From a virus: a DNA stretch of 64,000 nt. The notes below the pieces were generated by a model. That model worked only from the letters and a program-made list of their open reading frames with translations. It searched no databases and was not told the origin of the DNA. A program made the translations under genes and the position numbers. Positions 40,002-48,679 of the stretch are shown one piece after another (positions within the stretch are counted from its first letter, which is position 1; every line of letters starts with the position of its first letter). Location of the stretch: positions 1 through 64,000 of IMG/VR virus record IMGVR_UViG_3300013104_000022; one strand, written 5' to 3'.

Positions 40002-41477
40002 TTACGAAGGGTCTACCCATACGTCATTGCGGCGAAGTTTAGAGATGGGTTCCACCCACTCGCCGTCGTCGTTCTTCACGCGAACAATCGGCTCAATGAA
40101 GGCATTATTGATTCGAAGTCTTCCACCTCGTGTAACTGCGGGAGGGGGAGGAGGCGGCTCGGTATCCGAAGTGGTAAAGCTGGTGACAGCGCTCCAAGCT
40201 CCGGGTCCGATGCCGTTATAGGCACGAACTCGGAAGAAGTACGGAGTAAGAGCAACAAGACTACTAACTGTTCTCGAACGGTTGTTGGCCGTTGAAGAGT
40301 TACCCGGCGAGAAAGTAGAGCTTGTGGACCACTGAAGCTCGTAGTTGATAATGGTGTCCCCACCGGGGTCGGTAGGAGCGTTCCACGAGGCTGTAAGGCT
40401 TGTAGAGCTTACAGGAACTACACCAACGGCAGAGGGAGCGGAAGGAACTGTTGGGTATGAAGTGACCGAACTCCATCCTCCGGGTCCGATAGAGTTAATA
40501 GCTCGAACTCTAAAGTAGTACTTGGTGGCGAGAGAGAACCCGGTAATGGTCTTCGAAATAGTCGCGCTCGTATCGCTTCCCGTAATGGTGGCGAAAGTCG
40601 AAGACGTGCTCCACTGAAGTTCATAGTTCGTGATTGCCGCACCGTTGTCTGCCGGTGCCTTCCACGAGATAGTCATGCTCGTGGAGGCGGGCGTCTTTGT
40701 CACGACGGGGGCAGTAGGGATGGAAGGCACAGCGGACGACTGTGCTGACGCAACGTTAGACCACGCTGAGCCGTATCCAACCTGTGCGTTAAGGCTGTTA
40801 CCTGCCGACACTCGGAAGTAGTAGGTAGCTCCCGCCGCCAGACCTGTAAAGGTGTAGGAAGTGGTCGAACCGGACACATTTGTCTGCGTACCATTTTGGC
40901 TGAAAGAAGAGTTGGTAGCCCTACCGATGTAGTACGTTGCAACGGCCTCGCCACCGTTGTCAACGGGGGCTGTCCAGGACACAGTAATAGTACCGTTGGC
41001 GTTTCTCGTAGCCGTCAGGTTTCGAGGGGCTGTGGGGGAAGCTACAACAAGCATCTGCCCCGAAAGGGAGCCAGACCACCCCGAGGAGCCACTGACAACA
41101 CCGGTAGCTCCGGTACCGTTAGCGCTACGGCCAAAGTACAAACCTCCGGAAGAACCGGGATTGATATAGAAAGTGTTTCCTCCGGGAGAGTGAATCTGTC
41201 CGTAAGGAATCCAACCGGTATCCTGAGCAAGGCTAGAAGAAGCCGCTGTGAAGGCGCTAGTCCACTTACCCGCTAGTCCCAACTGTACTGATCTGGAAGC
41301 TCCACGTCCCGCAACCCACGCTCGAAGGTGGGTCACTCGAACCACGTTCGTTCCATTAAGAATGGTGTTTCCCTTAGGTACAGCGGCGTTAGTGCTGTAC
41401 AAGTTCTTGTCGTCAGCGTACCACGACGTGCGCTCTGCCGGGGTAGCCCCTCCGGGGAGGTTCCATGCAATAGCCAT
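40002..41477 (-). CDS. FN3-repeat fibre protein
   Basis: A 491-residue protein: an N-terminal jelly-roll-like domain (about 1-155, with VTHLRAWVAGRG and GLYFGRSANGTG), then three fibronectin type III domains (about 160-260, 262-355, 358-440) with PTAPVVTKTPA, YYFRVRAIN and GPGGWSSVT repeats. A Pro-rich tail and basic end follow. FN3 in virions often binds cell-wall sugars weakly. Its first domain and first FN3 domain are paralogous to those of the protein at 41477. ATG 41477 overlaps the upstream stop as TAATG. Confidence 0.88.
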   Translation of the reverse strand: MAIAWNLPGGATPAERTSWYADDKNLYSTNAAVPKGNTILNGTNVVRVTHLRAWVAGRGASRSVQLGLAGKWTSAFTAASSSLAQDTGWIPYGQIHSPGGNTFYINPGSSGGLYFGRSANGTGATGVVSGSSGWSGSLSGQMLVVASPTAPRNLTATRNANGTITVSWTAPVDNGGEAVATYYIGRATNSSFSQNGTQTNVSGSTTSYTFTGLAAGATYYFRVSAGNSLNAQVGYGSAWSNVASAQSSAVPSIPTAPVVTKTPASTSMTISWKAPADNGAAITNYELQWSTSSTFATITGSDTSATISKTITGFSLATKYYFRVRAINSIGPGGWSSVTSYPTVPSAPSAVGVVPVSSTSLTASWNAPTDPGGDTIINYELQWSTSSTFSPGNSSTANNRSRTVSSLVALTPYFFRVRAYNGIGPGAWSAVTSFTTSDTEPPPPPPAVTRGGRLRINNAFIEPIVRVKNDDGEWVEPISKLRRNDVWVDPS

Positions 41478-42886
41478 TAGTCGTAAACCTTCCACATGGT
41501 GAGGTCTTCATTCAGTACGAGGAAATCAAGATTCTTGTCGAATCCGAAGGGGTACGGAGGAGTCAAGTAGTCAACTTCATACAGTCTAGAGGATCGAACG
41601 CCGGGGTCTCTTCTACGAGTTAGATCAGTTGTATGAGTATTGATGTACTCCTCATTCAAGAAGATCGTAGCCCCTGGCTGGGTGTCCCCAGGGATTCTCA
41701 GTGAGAAGGCTTCCCACTCCTGTCCTGGGGTAGGCACAACGTGCACAGTCCAAGACCAGTTTCGAACAGAGAGAGACAACTGACTGGGAGCAATAAGATT
41801 GACTCTGGCCTCGAAGTCTTCCGGCTTTACTGGCTCTTCCAAGAAGGCGTCTGAAGGAGCTACCAACGTGCCTGACGAATTGATCCAGGCGTGGATTTCC
41901 GTGGGTACAAAGGTGATCTCTTCCGGGTAGGCCGTAATAGGAGATCGAACGTCAGGGACAAACACGACTCGCCCGAGGACAGGTCGTCCCTGCGGGTTAG
42001 GCAAAGAGGCTTCAGTGGCCGACCCTAGAAGGTTGAGGAAATCTCCCCTGACGGTAAACTGAGAAACGCTAGGGGGGACGGAAGTCTGGTTTGCAGGAAT
42101 GACAACTTCAGGCAACTCGATAGGAGGCTTTGGGTTCTCCGTAGGAGGCACGATAGGTAGGAAAGCCGTAACGCTTGTAGACGGTAGAGAGCCATACCCT
42201 CTTCTGATGTTAAAAAGGTTTCCCGCGTAGACACGGAAGTAGTAGCTCTTACCCGGTGCCAAACCGGACATGGTAGCGGAGGGCGTAGATGTCTGAATCT
42301 GAGTAATGGTACCGGACTGGAAGTTAGGCTTTGTGGAGGACTGGACCCAGTATCGAGTGACGGGGGAGCCGCCGTCGTTCGTAGGAGGCTTCCACGTCAG
42401 CTTCACACGGCTCTGGTCGTCCACAGAGGCCTTAAGAGCAGTAGGAGCGCCCGCAGACCAAATGACACGCGCCTGGCCCGCTAGAGCGCCCTTCCAGGTG
42501 TATGAGAAGCCTACTCCTGTGGTAGTACCTACACCTGTGGATCGCCCGAAACGAATACCGCCGCCATTAACGTCAAATCTAATGCTGTGCGTTCCGGGAG
42601 CCTTGATAGCGTTCAAGCTCAGCCAACCGGTGTCCTTAGCCTTGGAACTGGCGGCACGAGAATAGAAGGGCGTGTAGGTGTTGCTGATACCGATACGAAT
42701 ACCTCGTGTGCCGCTGTAGGGGGTAAACCAACCACGGACGTGAGTGATAAGTCCACCTCGATATCCGTCTGCCATGACCGGACCCTTAGGCATGTTGAAG
42801 TAGTTCGTCTGTACCTCGCGGTCGTCCACGACGTAAGAGCCGGTTTCACGGGGATTGACCCCACCGGGGAAGTTGTAATCTGGCAT
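41477..42886 (-). CDS. Fibre protein with one FN3 and a C-terminal module
   Basis: A 469-residue protein. Residues 1-145 resemble the jelly-roll domain of its neighbour (LITHVRGWFTPYSG, GGIRFGRSTGVG). One FN3 domain follows (about 148-245). The C-terminal 200 residues are the module shared with 39389 and 43276 (GRVVFVPDV, TEIHAWINSSGTL, SWTVHVVP, GFDKNLDFLVLN). It therefore joins the two fibre types, as if formed by recombination. Confidence 0.82.
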   Translation of the reverse strand: MPDYNFPGGVNPRETGSYVVDDREVQTNYFNMPKGPVMADGYRGGLITHVRGWFTPYSGTRGIRIGISNTYTPFYSRAASSKAKDTGWLSLNAIKAPGTHSIRFDVNGGGIRFGRSTGVGTTTGVGFSYTWKGALAGQARVIWSAGAPTALKASVDDQSRVKLTWKPPTNDGGSPVTRYWVQSSTKPNFQSGTITQIQTSTPSATMSGLAPGKSYYFRVYAGNLFNIRRGYGSLPSTSVTAFLPIVPPTENPKPPIELPEVVIPANQTSVPPSVSQFTVRGDFLNLLGSATEASLPNPQGRPVLGRVVFVPDVRSPITAYPEEITFVPTEIHAWINSSGTLVAPSDAFLEEPVKPEDFEARVNLIAPSQLSLSVRNWSWTVHVVPTPGQEWEAFSLRIPGDTQPGATIFLNEEYINTHTTDLTRRRDPGVRSSRLYEVDYLTPPYPFGFDKNLDFLVLNEDLTMWKVYD

Positions 42887-42889
42887 GTC

Positions 42890-43276
42890 TTACTCCCACG
42901 AGTACCATACGGAACCGTTAGGCGCGGCGCTTCCTGGATCAGTCTGCTGGACAAAAATACGAGGAGATTGCTTTACCCACGTTGTGCCATTCCAGAATCG
43001 AAGCCAGCCGTTGTCGTCCTCAATGAGAAGACGGCCCACACGGTCGGAGGCAGGGAGAGCCGTAGAAAGTTCCGTAAGCGCACCCACCTTTTCGAAAATG
43101 GCATCCACGAGGGAGCCGTCCGCATCCACCGCTGTCTCGACGGCAGGAGCGATGTCATCGAATCCCGCGTAGAGGGTATTGAGGACACCGATGGAAGAAG
43201 AGGCAGGGTTGTTGAAAACAACAGCCATAGCGCCGTCTGTGGAGAGCGCTAGGTTACCAATAAGATGTGCGGCCAT
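42890..43276 (-). CDS. Small fibre-linked protein, 128 aa
   Basis: A 128-residue protein starting MAAHLIGNLALSTDGAMAVV and ending with RFWNGTTWVKQSPRIFVQQ. The end, with W..W and a short beta motif, recalls the caps of tail fibres. It uses TAATG coupling with the gene above. The precise role is not known. Confidence 0.62.
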   Translation of the reverse strand: MAAHLIGNLALSTDGAMAVVFNNPASSSIGVLNTLYAGFDDIAPAVETAVDADGSLVDAIFEKVGALTELSTALPASDRVGRLLIEDDNGWLRFWNGTTWVKQSPRIFVQQTDPGSAAPNGSVWYSWE

Positions 43277-44478
43277 TATGCTGTCACTCTCCAATATGCA
43301 AGCGTGGGAACTACGAGTAGTGAGTCTCGTTCGGGATCGAAACCAAAGGGGTAAGGAGGACTGGTGTCTTCAACGATGAATACTCTCTCTGGACGTAGAG
43401 CGGTGTCTCGATCCACGACAAGAGATTCATTTAGTGTAATCATATCACCTGGACTCACTTCAGAACCCAGATACATCTTGAAGCCTCGCCAGTAGGAACC
43501 ATCGGCAGGAATGACTTCTACGTTCCAGCCCCAATCGACGCTTGACAGAATCTCTTGATTCGGGGCCAAGAGGCGAACGGCAGGATCATAAACCACGGGT
43601 ACCGAACTCTTACCGTCACCGGGAGAGATGAGTCGTCCGTCCGGATCAATGTGCGCGGTAATGCTCGTAGGAACTAGAGTCAGCCCTGTCGTCGTGTCCG
43701 TAATGGGGGTGGTAATTGTCGGCTTAAACACCACCGTACCTTCGATGGGTCGCATTTGAATGCGTCCGGGGGAGAAGATAGGTGAAAGAGAAGTAGCCAC
43801 GGAGATAGAGTTATCTGCCGGTCCCTCCCAGACGTACTTTACGAACTCGGAGCTAATAGAGCTACCGCTGAACCAGCTACCTTCTGTGAGTCCGTCTTCG
43901 ATAAGAAGTCGTCGTGCTCTCAACGCAAATCCAGAAGTCTGAGGCGTGAAGTTGGAAGAAGCATCCGTAGGAACAATAGCCAACTCTAGGTTCTTTGCGG
44001 CAATGTTGTTAGGAACGGTCCACTGGATTACTACCTTCTCGGGACTTCCCACAACAGCGGGGCGGGTAACCTCTGCACCGAGACGGTGATACACATTGCC
44101 AGTTCTCACATGAGGGAAAACCGTAATGTGAGAGGCAGAACCGGCGTCGTCCACAACGTACTCTACGGAAAGGGTTACTTTATCCCCAGTTACGTATGCC
44201 TTCTCTGAGACATCCGTGAAAACGTAGGGGGTGGCAAGAAGCTGTCCAATATCGAGGACGCCGCCGAACCACTCGTCTTCGTACGCGAGTAGACCCACCG
44301 AAGCATCCCAGCCCGCCGTGCTGACGGGAGAGGGGTTAGTGACGTAGTTCTTTCTAATTCCTGTTGTAGGAAAAGAACCCTGTCCGGGTACTTGAGCGAG
44401 CAAGTTGAGGAAGCTACCTGTCACCGTGAAATAACCTAGGTGCTCAGGAAGCGCCTTCTGGTTGAATGGAATGGACAC
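43276..44478 (-). CDS. Receptor-binding-type fibre protein, 400 aa
   Basis: An N-terminal 20-40 residue linker (GYFTVTGSFLNLL) is followed by a lectin-like sandwich (about 40-215, with ITVFPHVRTGN, LELAIVPTD and EGSWFSGS). The C-terminal module (about 235-400) is shared with the proteins at 39389 and 41477, ending GFDPERDSLLVV...W. The linker VTGSFLNLL also occurs as VRGDFLNLL in 41477. It is likely a receptor-binding or adaptor protein. Confidence 0.78.
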   Translation of the reverse strand: MSIPFNQKALPEHLGYFTVTGSFLNLLAQVPGQGSFPTTGIRKNYVTNPSPVSTAGWDASVGLLAYEDEWFGGVLDIGQLLATPYVFTDVSEKAYVTGDKVTLSVEYVVDDAGSASHITVFPHVRTGNVYHRLGAEVTRPAVVGSPEKVVIQWTVPNNIAAKNLELAIVPTDASSNFTPQTSGFALRARRLLIEDGLTEGSWFSGSSISSEFVKYVWEGPADNSISVATSLSPIFSPGRIQMRPIEGTVVFKPTITTPITDTTTGLTLVPTSITAHIDPDGRLISPGDGKSSVPVVYDPAVRLLAPNQEILSSVDWGWNVEVIPADGSYWRGFKMYLGSEVSPGDMITLNESLVVDRDTALRPERVFIVEDTSPPYPFGFDPERDSLLVVPTLAYWRVTA

Positions 44479-44509
44479 AGTGACTCCTCGGGCTAAAAAC
44501 CTCTACAAA

Positions 44510-44519
44510 TACTATCGTC
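44510..44519 (-). promoter_or_regulatory. Late motif GACGATAGTA before fibre genes
   Basis: The minus strand reads GACGATAGTATTTGTAGAGG, 32 bases before the ATG at 44478, directly after the stop of the preceding gene. The TGTAGAGG extension is shared with the copies at 27885 and 36152. Confidence 0.65.
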
Positions 44520-44999
44520 TTACTCTAGCCACCGGACGGGAACGACAATGAGGTGAGAATAGTTGAGGTTTCTGGCTACTGCGGTATTGCGTCGGAAGGA
44601 TAGTCGAAAGTTCGTCGTTCCTACAGGAAGAACAAAGGGCTTGCTTCCTGAAACATGAACGTTGTCGGTCGATGTAGAAAAGGGGGTAAAAGCGAACCTC
44701 ACTGTGCCGTCTGGCAACTTATCAGGGTCAACGTCGAGCGCCCCCGTTACGTCAACACCCACCATAGAGTAGCCACCGGTAGCTCCTACAGACACACCGC
44801 CGTAGTGTGCGACGACTTCCAGAGGTCTGTCCAACTCTCCAAAGGAGAGGTCTACTGTACCTGGAACCGGACCCCAAACCGTCGCCGCAGTATCGATAAC
44901 CGCCGTGCTGGCACCGAAATCTTGAAGTACGGGCGGAAGTTGAAGGTTGTTCAAACGCTCTTCGAGGACAAGGGGGATGGAGGGAACTCTAACTTCCAC
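44520..44999 (-). CDS. Virion structural protein, 159 aa
   Basis: A beta-rich protein (MEVRVPSIPLVLEERLNNLQ start; YGGVSVGATGGYSM, DGTVRFAFTPFSTST). It has no strong family signal. It lies between fibre genes and ends at a late-motif copy, so a role as fibre accessory is inferred. Confidence 0.65.
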   Translation of the reverse strand: MEVRVPSIPLVLEERLNNLQLPPVLQDFGASTAVIDTAATVWGPVPGTVDLSFGELDRPLEVVAHYGGVSVGATGGYSMVGVDVTGALDVDPDKLPDGTVRFAFTPFSTSTDNVHVSGSKPFVLPVGTTNFRLSFRRNTAVARNLNYSHLIVVPVRWLE

Positions 45000-45008
45000 G
45001 ATTACTCC

Positions 45009-45482
45009 TTAGAGGACGACGACAGGTGCAGTACCCATCCATTCGCCGCCAGGAATTCTAATCCAGTCCGTCTGTGGCAACACATAGATATCGACGGTCT
45101 TAGGGTCACCCGCCGTGGTGTTGGCATACGGAGTGGCCGCGAACTGTACAAGTGTACCAGCAAAATCAGAAGGAGTGCGCAAAGTTAGTACAGCGCCGAC
45201 CGCGGAGTAAGGAACGGAAGGTCCGCCTACTTGCACCCAAGACCATCCGGTGACGGGGACGGACCCCGACGCCGCAGTGGCGGTCACCGTCATAGAGACC
45301 TCAGGCTCGGAAGTTCGATTCGAGAAATTGGCGGCAGTTGGCTTTACACCGGCCACAACGGAGTATCCCGCGAGGCGAACCTTGGGGGTGGGAAGTGTAC
45401 CGTCAACGGAGTACCCTGACAGACGGACACGAGGGATCGTGACCGTCCGTACAGAGTATCCAGATGCTCGAACTTGAGTCAT
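45009..45482 (-). CDS. Fibre protein with GYSV repeats and Ig-like domain
   Basis: A 157-residue protein. The N-terminus holds three repeats of VR.SGYSV (about 4-45), each about 15-18 residues. Then an Ig/PKD-like domain (about 50-140, TVTATAASGSVPVTGWSWVQ cited in part as VPVTGWSWVQ) follows. The repeats could form a short stalk joining it to another fibre. Confidence 0.7.
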   Translation of the reverse strand: MTQVRASGYSVRTVTIPRVRLSGYSVDGTLPTPKVRLAGYSVVAGVKPTAANFSNRTSEPEVSMTVTATAASGSVPVTGWSWVQVGGPSVPYSAVGAVLTLRTPSDFAGTLVQFAATPYANTTAGDPKTVDIYVLPQTDWIRIPGGEWMGTAPVVVL

Positions 45483-46846
45483 TAGTCGTCTACCTGTAGC
45501 TCAATCCAGATGTTGTTCATATCAGTAAAGGTAGCGATAACAGATTCCTCTACGGCCACGACGACATCCGTTGCGGTGGTTGTCAGCGTGAGTGGATAAG
45601 ACTCTCGGAGAGAGTTACCCTGCTTGAGGTTCAACTGTGCGGTCGCGGAACCGGAGTCGGTCTTTCTCAACTGAAGGACAGTGATTTCGAAAGATGCTCG
45701 GTTACCCATGGGGACGAGACGGTGACTCGTGTACTGAGAAGTGACAGTTACAGCGGCAGACTCGATGCCTGTTGCGTTGTTGCTGTCACTCAGTGCGGCG
45801 GAAGGGTTGGCCGCTCCTCCGAAGACTGTGAAGACCGCTCCACCTGTGGTGTAACCCTTACCGCTGTCGTCGGGGAGTACCGTAATAGGAGAGGACGACG
45901 TAGGGATACGTACCTCTGTTGTAGAGGTTGCCGTTGCTCCACCGTTGTCCGTTACAACACACTTGAGCACGACGAGATTACCTGCCGCAGGAGAGGTAAA
46001 GCTCACATTTGCGGTAGTAGAACCCGAAAGAGTCGGCGCGGTTGTAGAACTGTAATCCACGGTCCAGAGGTAGGACGAGATCGTACCGTCAGAGTCGCTT
46101 GCGGTAGCCGTAGCGTTGACGGTTACGCCCGCAGACACGTTCTGGTTGGCCGTGAGAGACAGCGTAGGAGCCGCGTTGACCTGAGGGCCAATGTAGGTCG
46201 TCGTGCCGTCTGCGAACGCGAGAGCGTCAATGTAGAAGTTCGCCCATGTACCGAAGGCGGCAGTACGTCCGAATCGGATTCGACCGATGTTTGCAGTACC
46301 GAAGTTCTGTGCGGTGAGGTTTGCCGAAAGACCACTGATAGGAGTGAGGCTGTCCCCCACGTACCAGTCCACCTTCATCGTACCCGTTGTGGAGACACCG
46401 TTGGTGATCGATCCCTCAACACGGAGCCATGTAGCGGCAGGAATGTTCGGGCTTGCCGTAAATACGACGGTACCTGCCGAGTCCTGAATCTGGTAGTCTC
46501 CACCGTTACGCACGAGGATGTGTGCAAGGGTGGTACCTCCACCGGCTGTCAGGATACGAATGAATCCGTTACCCGCCGTAGGAAGGGTTGGCATATAGAC
46601 GTACGCACGGAAAGCCGCCGAAGCCGCCGCCGTGGGTAGCCACTCGACATACTGTGCGTCCGTACCGTTTGTAACAAACTTGTACGAAAGAGAGCCTTCA
46701 GAAGCTTGCTCATTCGAGAAGTTGATTGCAGAGGAACCCGCAATGGATACGGTAGCAAAAGCGGTACCACTAGTACCGCCCGTGTTGGCGGTAGTAGCGG
46801 CAGTTGCGTTAGTGCCGCCGTTGGCGGTGTTTCTAATGGTAGCCAT
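45482..46846 (-). CDS. Lectin/PKD fibre protein
   Basis: A 454-residue protein. Residues 1-210 look like a concanavalin/LamG sandwich (YKFVTNGTDAQYVEW, ATWLRVEGSI, WANFYIDALAFADG). Residues 220-310 form a PKD/Ig-like domain (NVSAGVTVNATATASDSDG, VLKCVVTDNGGATA). The rest is another beta domain. The set points to carbohydrate binding on the host surface. Confidence 0.78.
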   Translation of the reverse strand: MATIRNTANGGTNATAATTANTGGTSGTAFATVSIAGSSAINFSNEQASEGSLSYKFVTNGTDAQYVEWLPTAAASAAFRAYVYMPTLPTAGNGFIRILTAGGGTTLAHILVRNGGDYQIQDSAGTVVFTASPNIPAATWLRVEGSITNGVSTTGTMKVDWYVGDSLTPISGLSANLTAQNFGTANIGRIRFGRTAAFGTWANFYIDALAFADGTTTYIGPQVNAAPTLSLTANQNVSAGVTVNATATASDSDGTISSYLWTVDYSSTTAPTLSGSTTANVSFTSPAAGNLVVLKCVVTDNGGATATSTTEVRIPTSSSPITVLPDDSGKGYTTGGAVFTVFGGAANPSAALSDSNNATGIESAAVTVTSQYTSHRLVPMGNRASFEITVLQLRKTDSGSATAQLNLKQGNSLRESYPLTLTTTATDVVVAVEESVIATFTDMNNIWIELQVDD

Positions 46847-46855
46847 GAATTATCC

Positions 46856-48115
46856 TTAGAGGCTCGTCATGCTAGAAGCTGGGTAGATGTCCGAAGAGCC
46901 GCCCGTGTTGGCCTTGAAGCCGGGACGTGCGGTCCAGGACTCGCCGGTGCGCTTGGTAGCTCCGAAGACAGCTACGCGGGCGGTACCCGAGCGAGAGATC
47001 ATTGGAACGCTCTCGGCCATAGTTCCCTTGTAGAAGTTGGGGCTGTGGAAGTTCCACTCGCCCGCCTTCACGTCAATGACGCCTAGGTGGTCTGCTGGGG
47101 GCTGAGCCATGGCCTGTCCGAAGTTACCTCCGTAGAAGGCACCTGATCCACCCTCGATGCGGATAACGCTACCAGGGTTAGCGAGAGTAAGAGCACCGTT
47201 TCCAGAAGGAACACCGGAGGGCTTGTAACCTTCGTACACACCGCCGAAGAACTGAAGACCGTCACTGTTTCCGGTGATTCGGAGGCAGTTGTATCCGTTC
47301 AATCCAGAAAGATACATGTAACCGACGTTGGTGTTGGAAAGTCCAGCGAATTGAGCGTAGAACTTGGTGTTGTCACCGGAAAGGGAACCGGACTGTCCGG
47401 TACCCATGTTGATATAACCATCCATCCAAAGCTGGTTGTCTGATCCGCCGATGGTGAACTGCTGATCCCAGGCGTTGTTGGCGGTCCAGTGGCCCGAGAA
47501 CTCGACCTGAGTCATGGCGGCAGTAGAACCGGGACGACCGATGATGTGCTTGAAGAGGTTGAATCCAAGGTTCTCAAAGCGGCAGGAGTAGAGTCCGGGA
47601 GCCGTAGACATAGGCTGTTCCCAGAACTGCACGTTGGATGAACCTTCGAATCCGATGTCAGCGATGTAGACGTTGTAGACAGCACCCGCTCCTACGAACC
47701 AGGAGGATGCCGCGTTACCGCAACGAAGCTTTACAAAAGATGAAACAAACTTACCGGAGGAAAGCTCGGGGTTTCGGTTACCACCGGGGCCACCGACGAT
47801 CTTCATACCGGAGAAGGGAACGCGACCTCCCTGAGAGAAGGTAGGGACACGAGTCGTCGGCATCATAATGGCCGGAATCTGTGTCTGTGCGGCGGCGTAA
47901 GAAAGCGCGGCTGTGAGCTTAGCGTCGTCGGATGCTCCTGCGAAGGAGTCCAGTGCGGCACCTCCGTAGATACCTGAGGCACCGCTCGATGCGGCGAGAG
48001 CGGCATCCGCTGTAGAAGCGGCATTTGCAATACCGTCTTCAATAGCGTTCAAGTTGGCGGCGTTGATGTAAGGGGCGTTGTCATTAACAAACGGCCCGCG
48101 CTTAGTGTAAGCCAT
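46856..48115 (-). CDS. Beta-helix tail fibre/spike
   Basis: A 419-residue protein with a phage-adaptor N-terminus (PFVNDNAPYINAANLNAIEDG, about 8-28, cited as NDNAPYINAANLN) and a GIANAASTADAAL helix. A right-handed beta-helix-like body follows, with repeated short strands (VYNVYIADIGFEG, RFENLGFNLFKH, NCLRITGNSDGLQFFGGVYEG). Such bodies often are polysaccharide depolymerases or sugar-binding spikes. No catalytic residues can be assigned by eye. Confidence 0.82.
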   Translation of the reverse strand: MAYTKRGPFVNDNAPYINAANLNAIEDGIANAASTADAALAASSGASGIYGGAALDSFAGASDDAKLTAALSYAAAQTQIPAIMMPTTRVPTFSQGGRVPFSGMKIVGGPGGNRNPELSSGKFVSSFVKLRCGNAASSWFVGAGAVYNVYIADIGFEGSSNVQFWEQPMSTAPGLYSCRFENLGFNLFKHIIGRPGSTAAMTQVEFSGHWTANNAWDQQFTIGGSDNQLWMDGYINMGTGQSGSLSGDNTKFYAQFAGLSNTNVGYMYLSGLNGYNCLRITGNSDGLQFFGGVYEGYKPSGVPSGNGALTLANPGSVIRIEGGSGAFYGGNFGQAMAQPPADHLGVIDVKAGEWNFHSPNFYKGTMAESVPMISRSGTARVAVFGATKRTGESWTARPGFKANTGGSSDIYPASSMTSL

Positions 48116-48116
48116 G

Positions 48117-48251
48117 TCAGCCTCCGGCTGGAACTAGGGTAGCAGTGGGAACAAGAGTAGCGGTTGGAACAAGAGCGACATAACCGACAAGAGTTTCCCT
48201 GCCGGGGCACACCCAAGGGATGTCTGGATAGAGTCTGGAATATGTAGCCAT
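48117..48251 (-). CDS. 44-aa protein with repeated LVPTAT
   Basis: It starts MATYSRLYPDIPWVCPGRET and ends in three tandem units (VALVPTAT, LVPTAT, LVPAGG). It sits between two fibre genes with close spacing. It may be a small fibre linker. The unit is too short for a family call. Confidence 0.6.
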   Translation of the reverse strand: MATYSRLYPDIPWVCPGRETLVGYVALVPTATLVPTATLVPAGG

Positions 48252-48253
48252 GA

Positions 48254-48541
48254 TTATGCGAGTCCCGGTACTGCCGTGTAAAGATCAACTACTCCGTTAA
48301 TCGATGCCCCCATGTAGGGTTCTGGCCCGATGAACCACCTAGTCACTGTGCCGGTGGGTGGCGTTGCCGCCGATGTTGGATATGCGTCCAAAGAGGTATT
48401 CCAGATGACCATGAACAGTCTTCCGGTCTCAAGTACGCCCGCGCGCGAGTCCAGGTTGTTGACAGCCTGAGCTAGCGATACGTGGTGCTCAACGTGGTTA
48501 CCGTCGCCTACAGCCAGGGTCTCGTCAATGTTGTAAGGCAT
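48254..48541 (-). CDS. Small fibre-cluster protein, 95 aa
   Basis: It begins MPYNIDETLAVGDGNHVEHH and has HVSLAQAVNNLDSRAG then a VVDLYTAVPGLA end. The first part resembles N-terminal adaptor helices of fibres. It is coupled by TAATG to the gene above. The role is unknown. Confidence 0.65.
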   Translation of the reverse strand: MPYNIDETLAVGDGNHVEHHVSLAQAVNNLDSRAGVLETGRLFMVIWNTSLDAYPTSAATPPTGTVTRWFIGPEPYMGASINGVVDLYTAVPGLA

Positions 48542-48678
48542 TAGAAGTTCTCCCGGAATGTAGCGGTGAAGAGGTTACCATTACTATCGGCATACTCCCA
48601 AATAAGCTCTGAACCGATGTATACCTTGGTAACCTGTTCAGTGCCAACTTTCACATTCTGCCATACTTGAGCGGCCAT
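48541..48678 (-). CDS. 45-aa protein in fibre cluster
   Basis: It starts MAAQVWQNVKVGTEQVTKVY and has IGSELIWEYADSNGNLF. This pattern of a strand-rich V....V.KVYIGS.LIWE resembles short phage tail proteins that hold fibres in place. A copy of the CGATAGTA motif lies inside its coding sequence (48582-48589). Confidence 0.65.
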   Translation of the reverse strand: MAAQVWQNVKVGTEQVTKVYIGSELIWEYADSNGNLFTATFRENF

Positions 48679-48679
48679 G

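Noticed and set aside
45722-46639. Plus-strand frame of 305 codons
   Set aside because: Very rich in Arg, Cys and Ser, as expected from the complement of the lectin/PKD gene.
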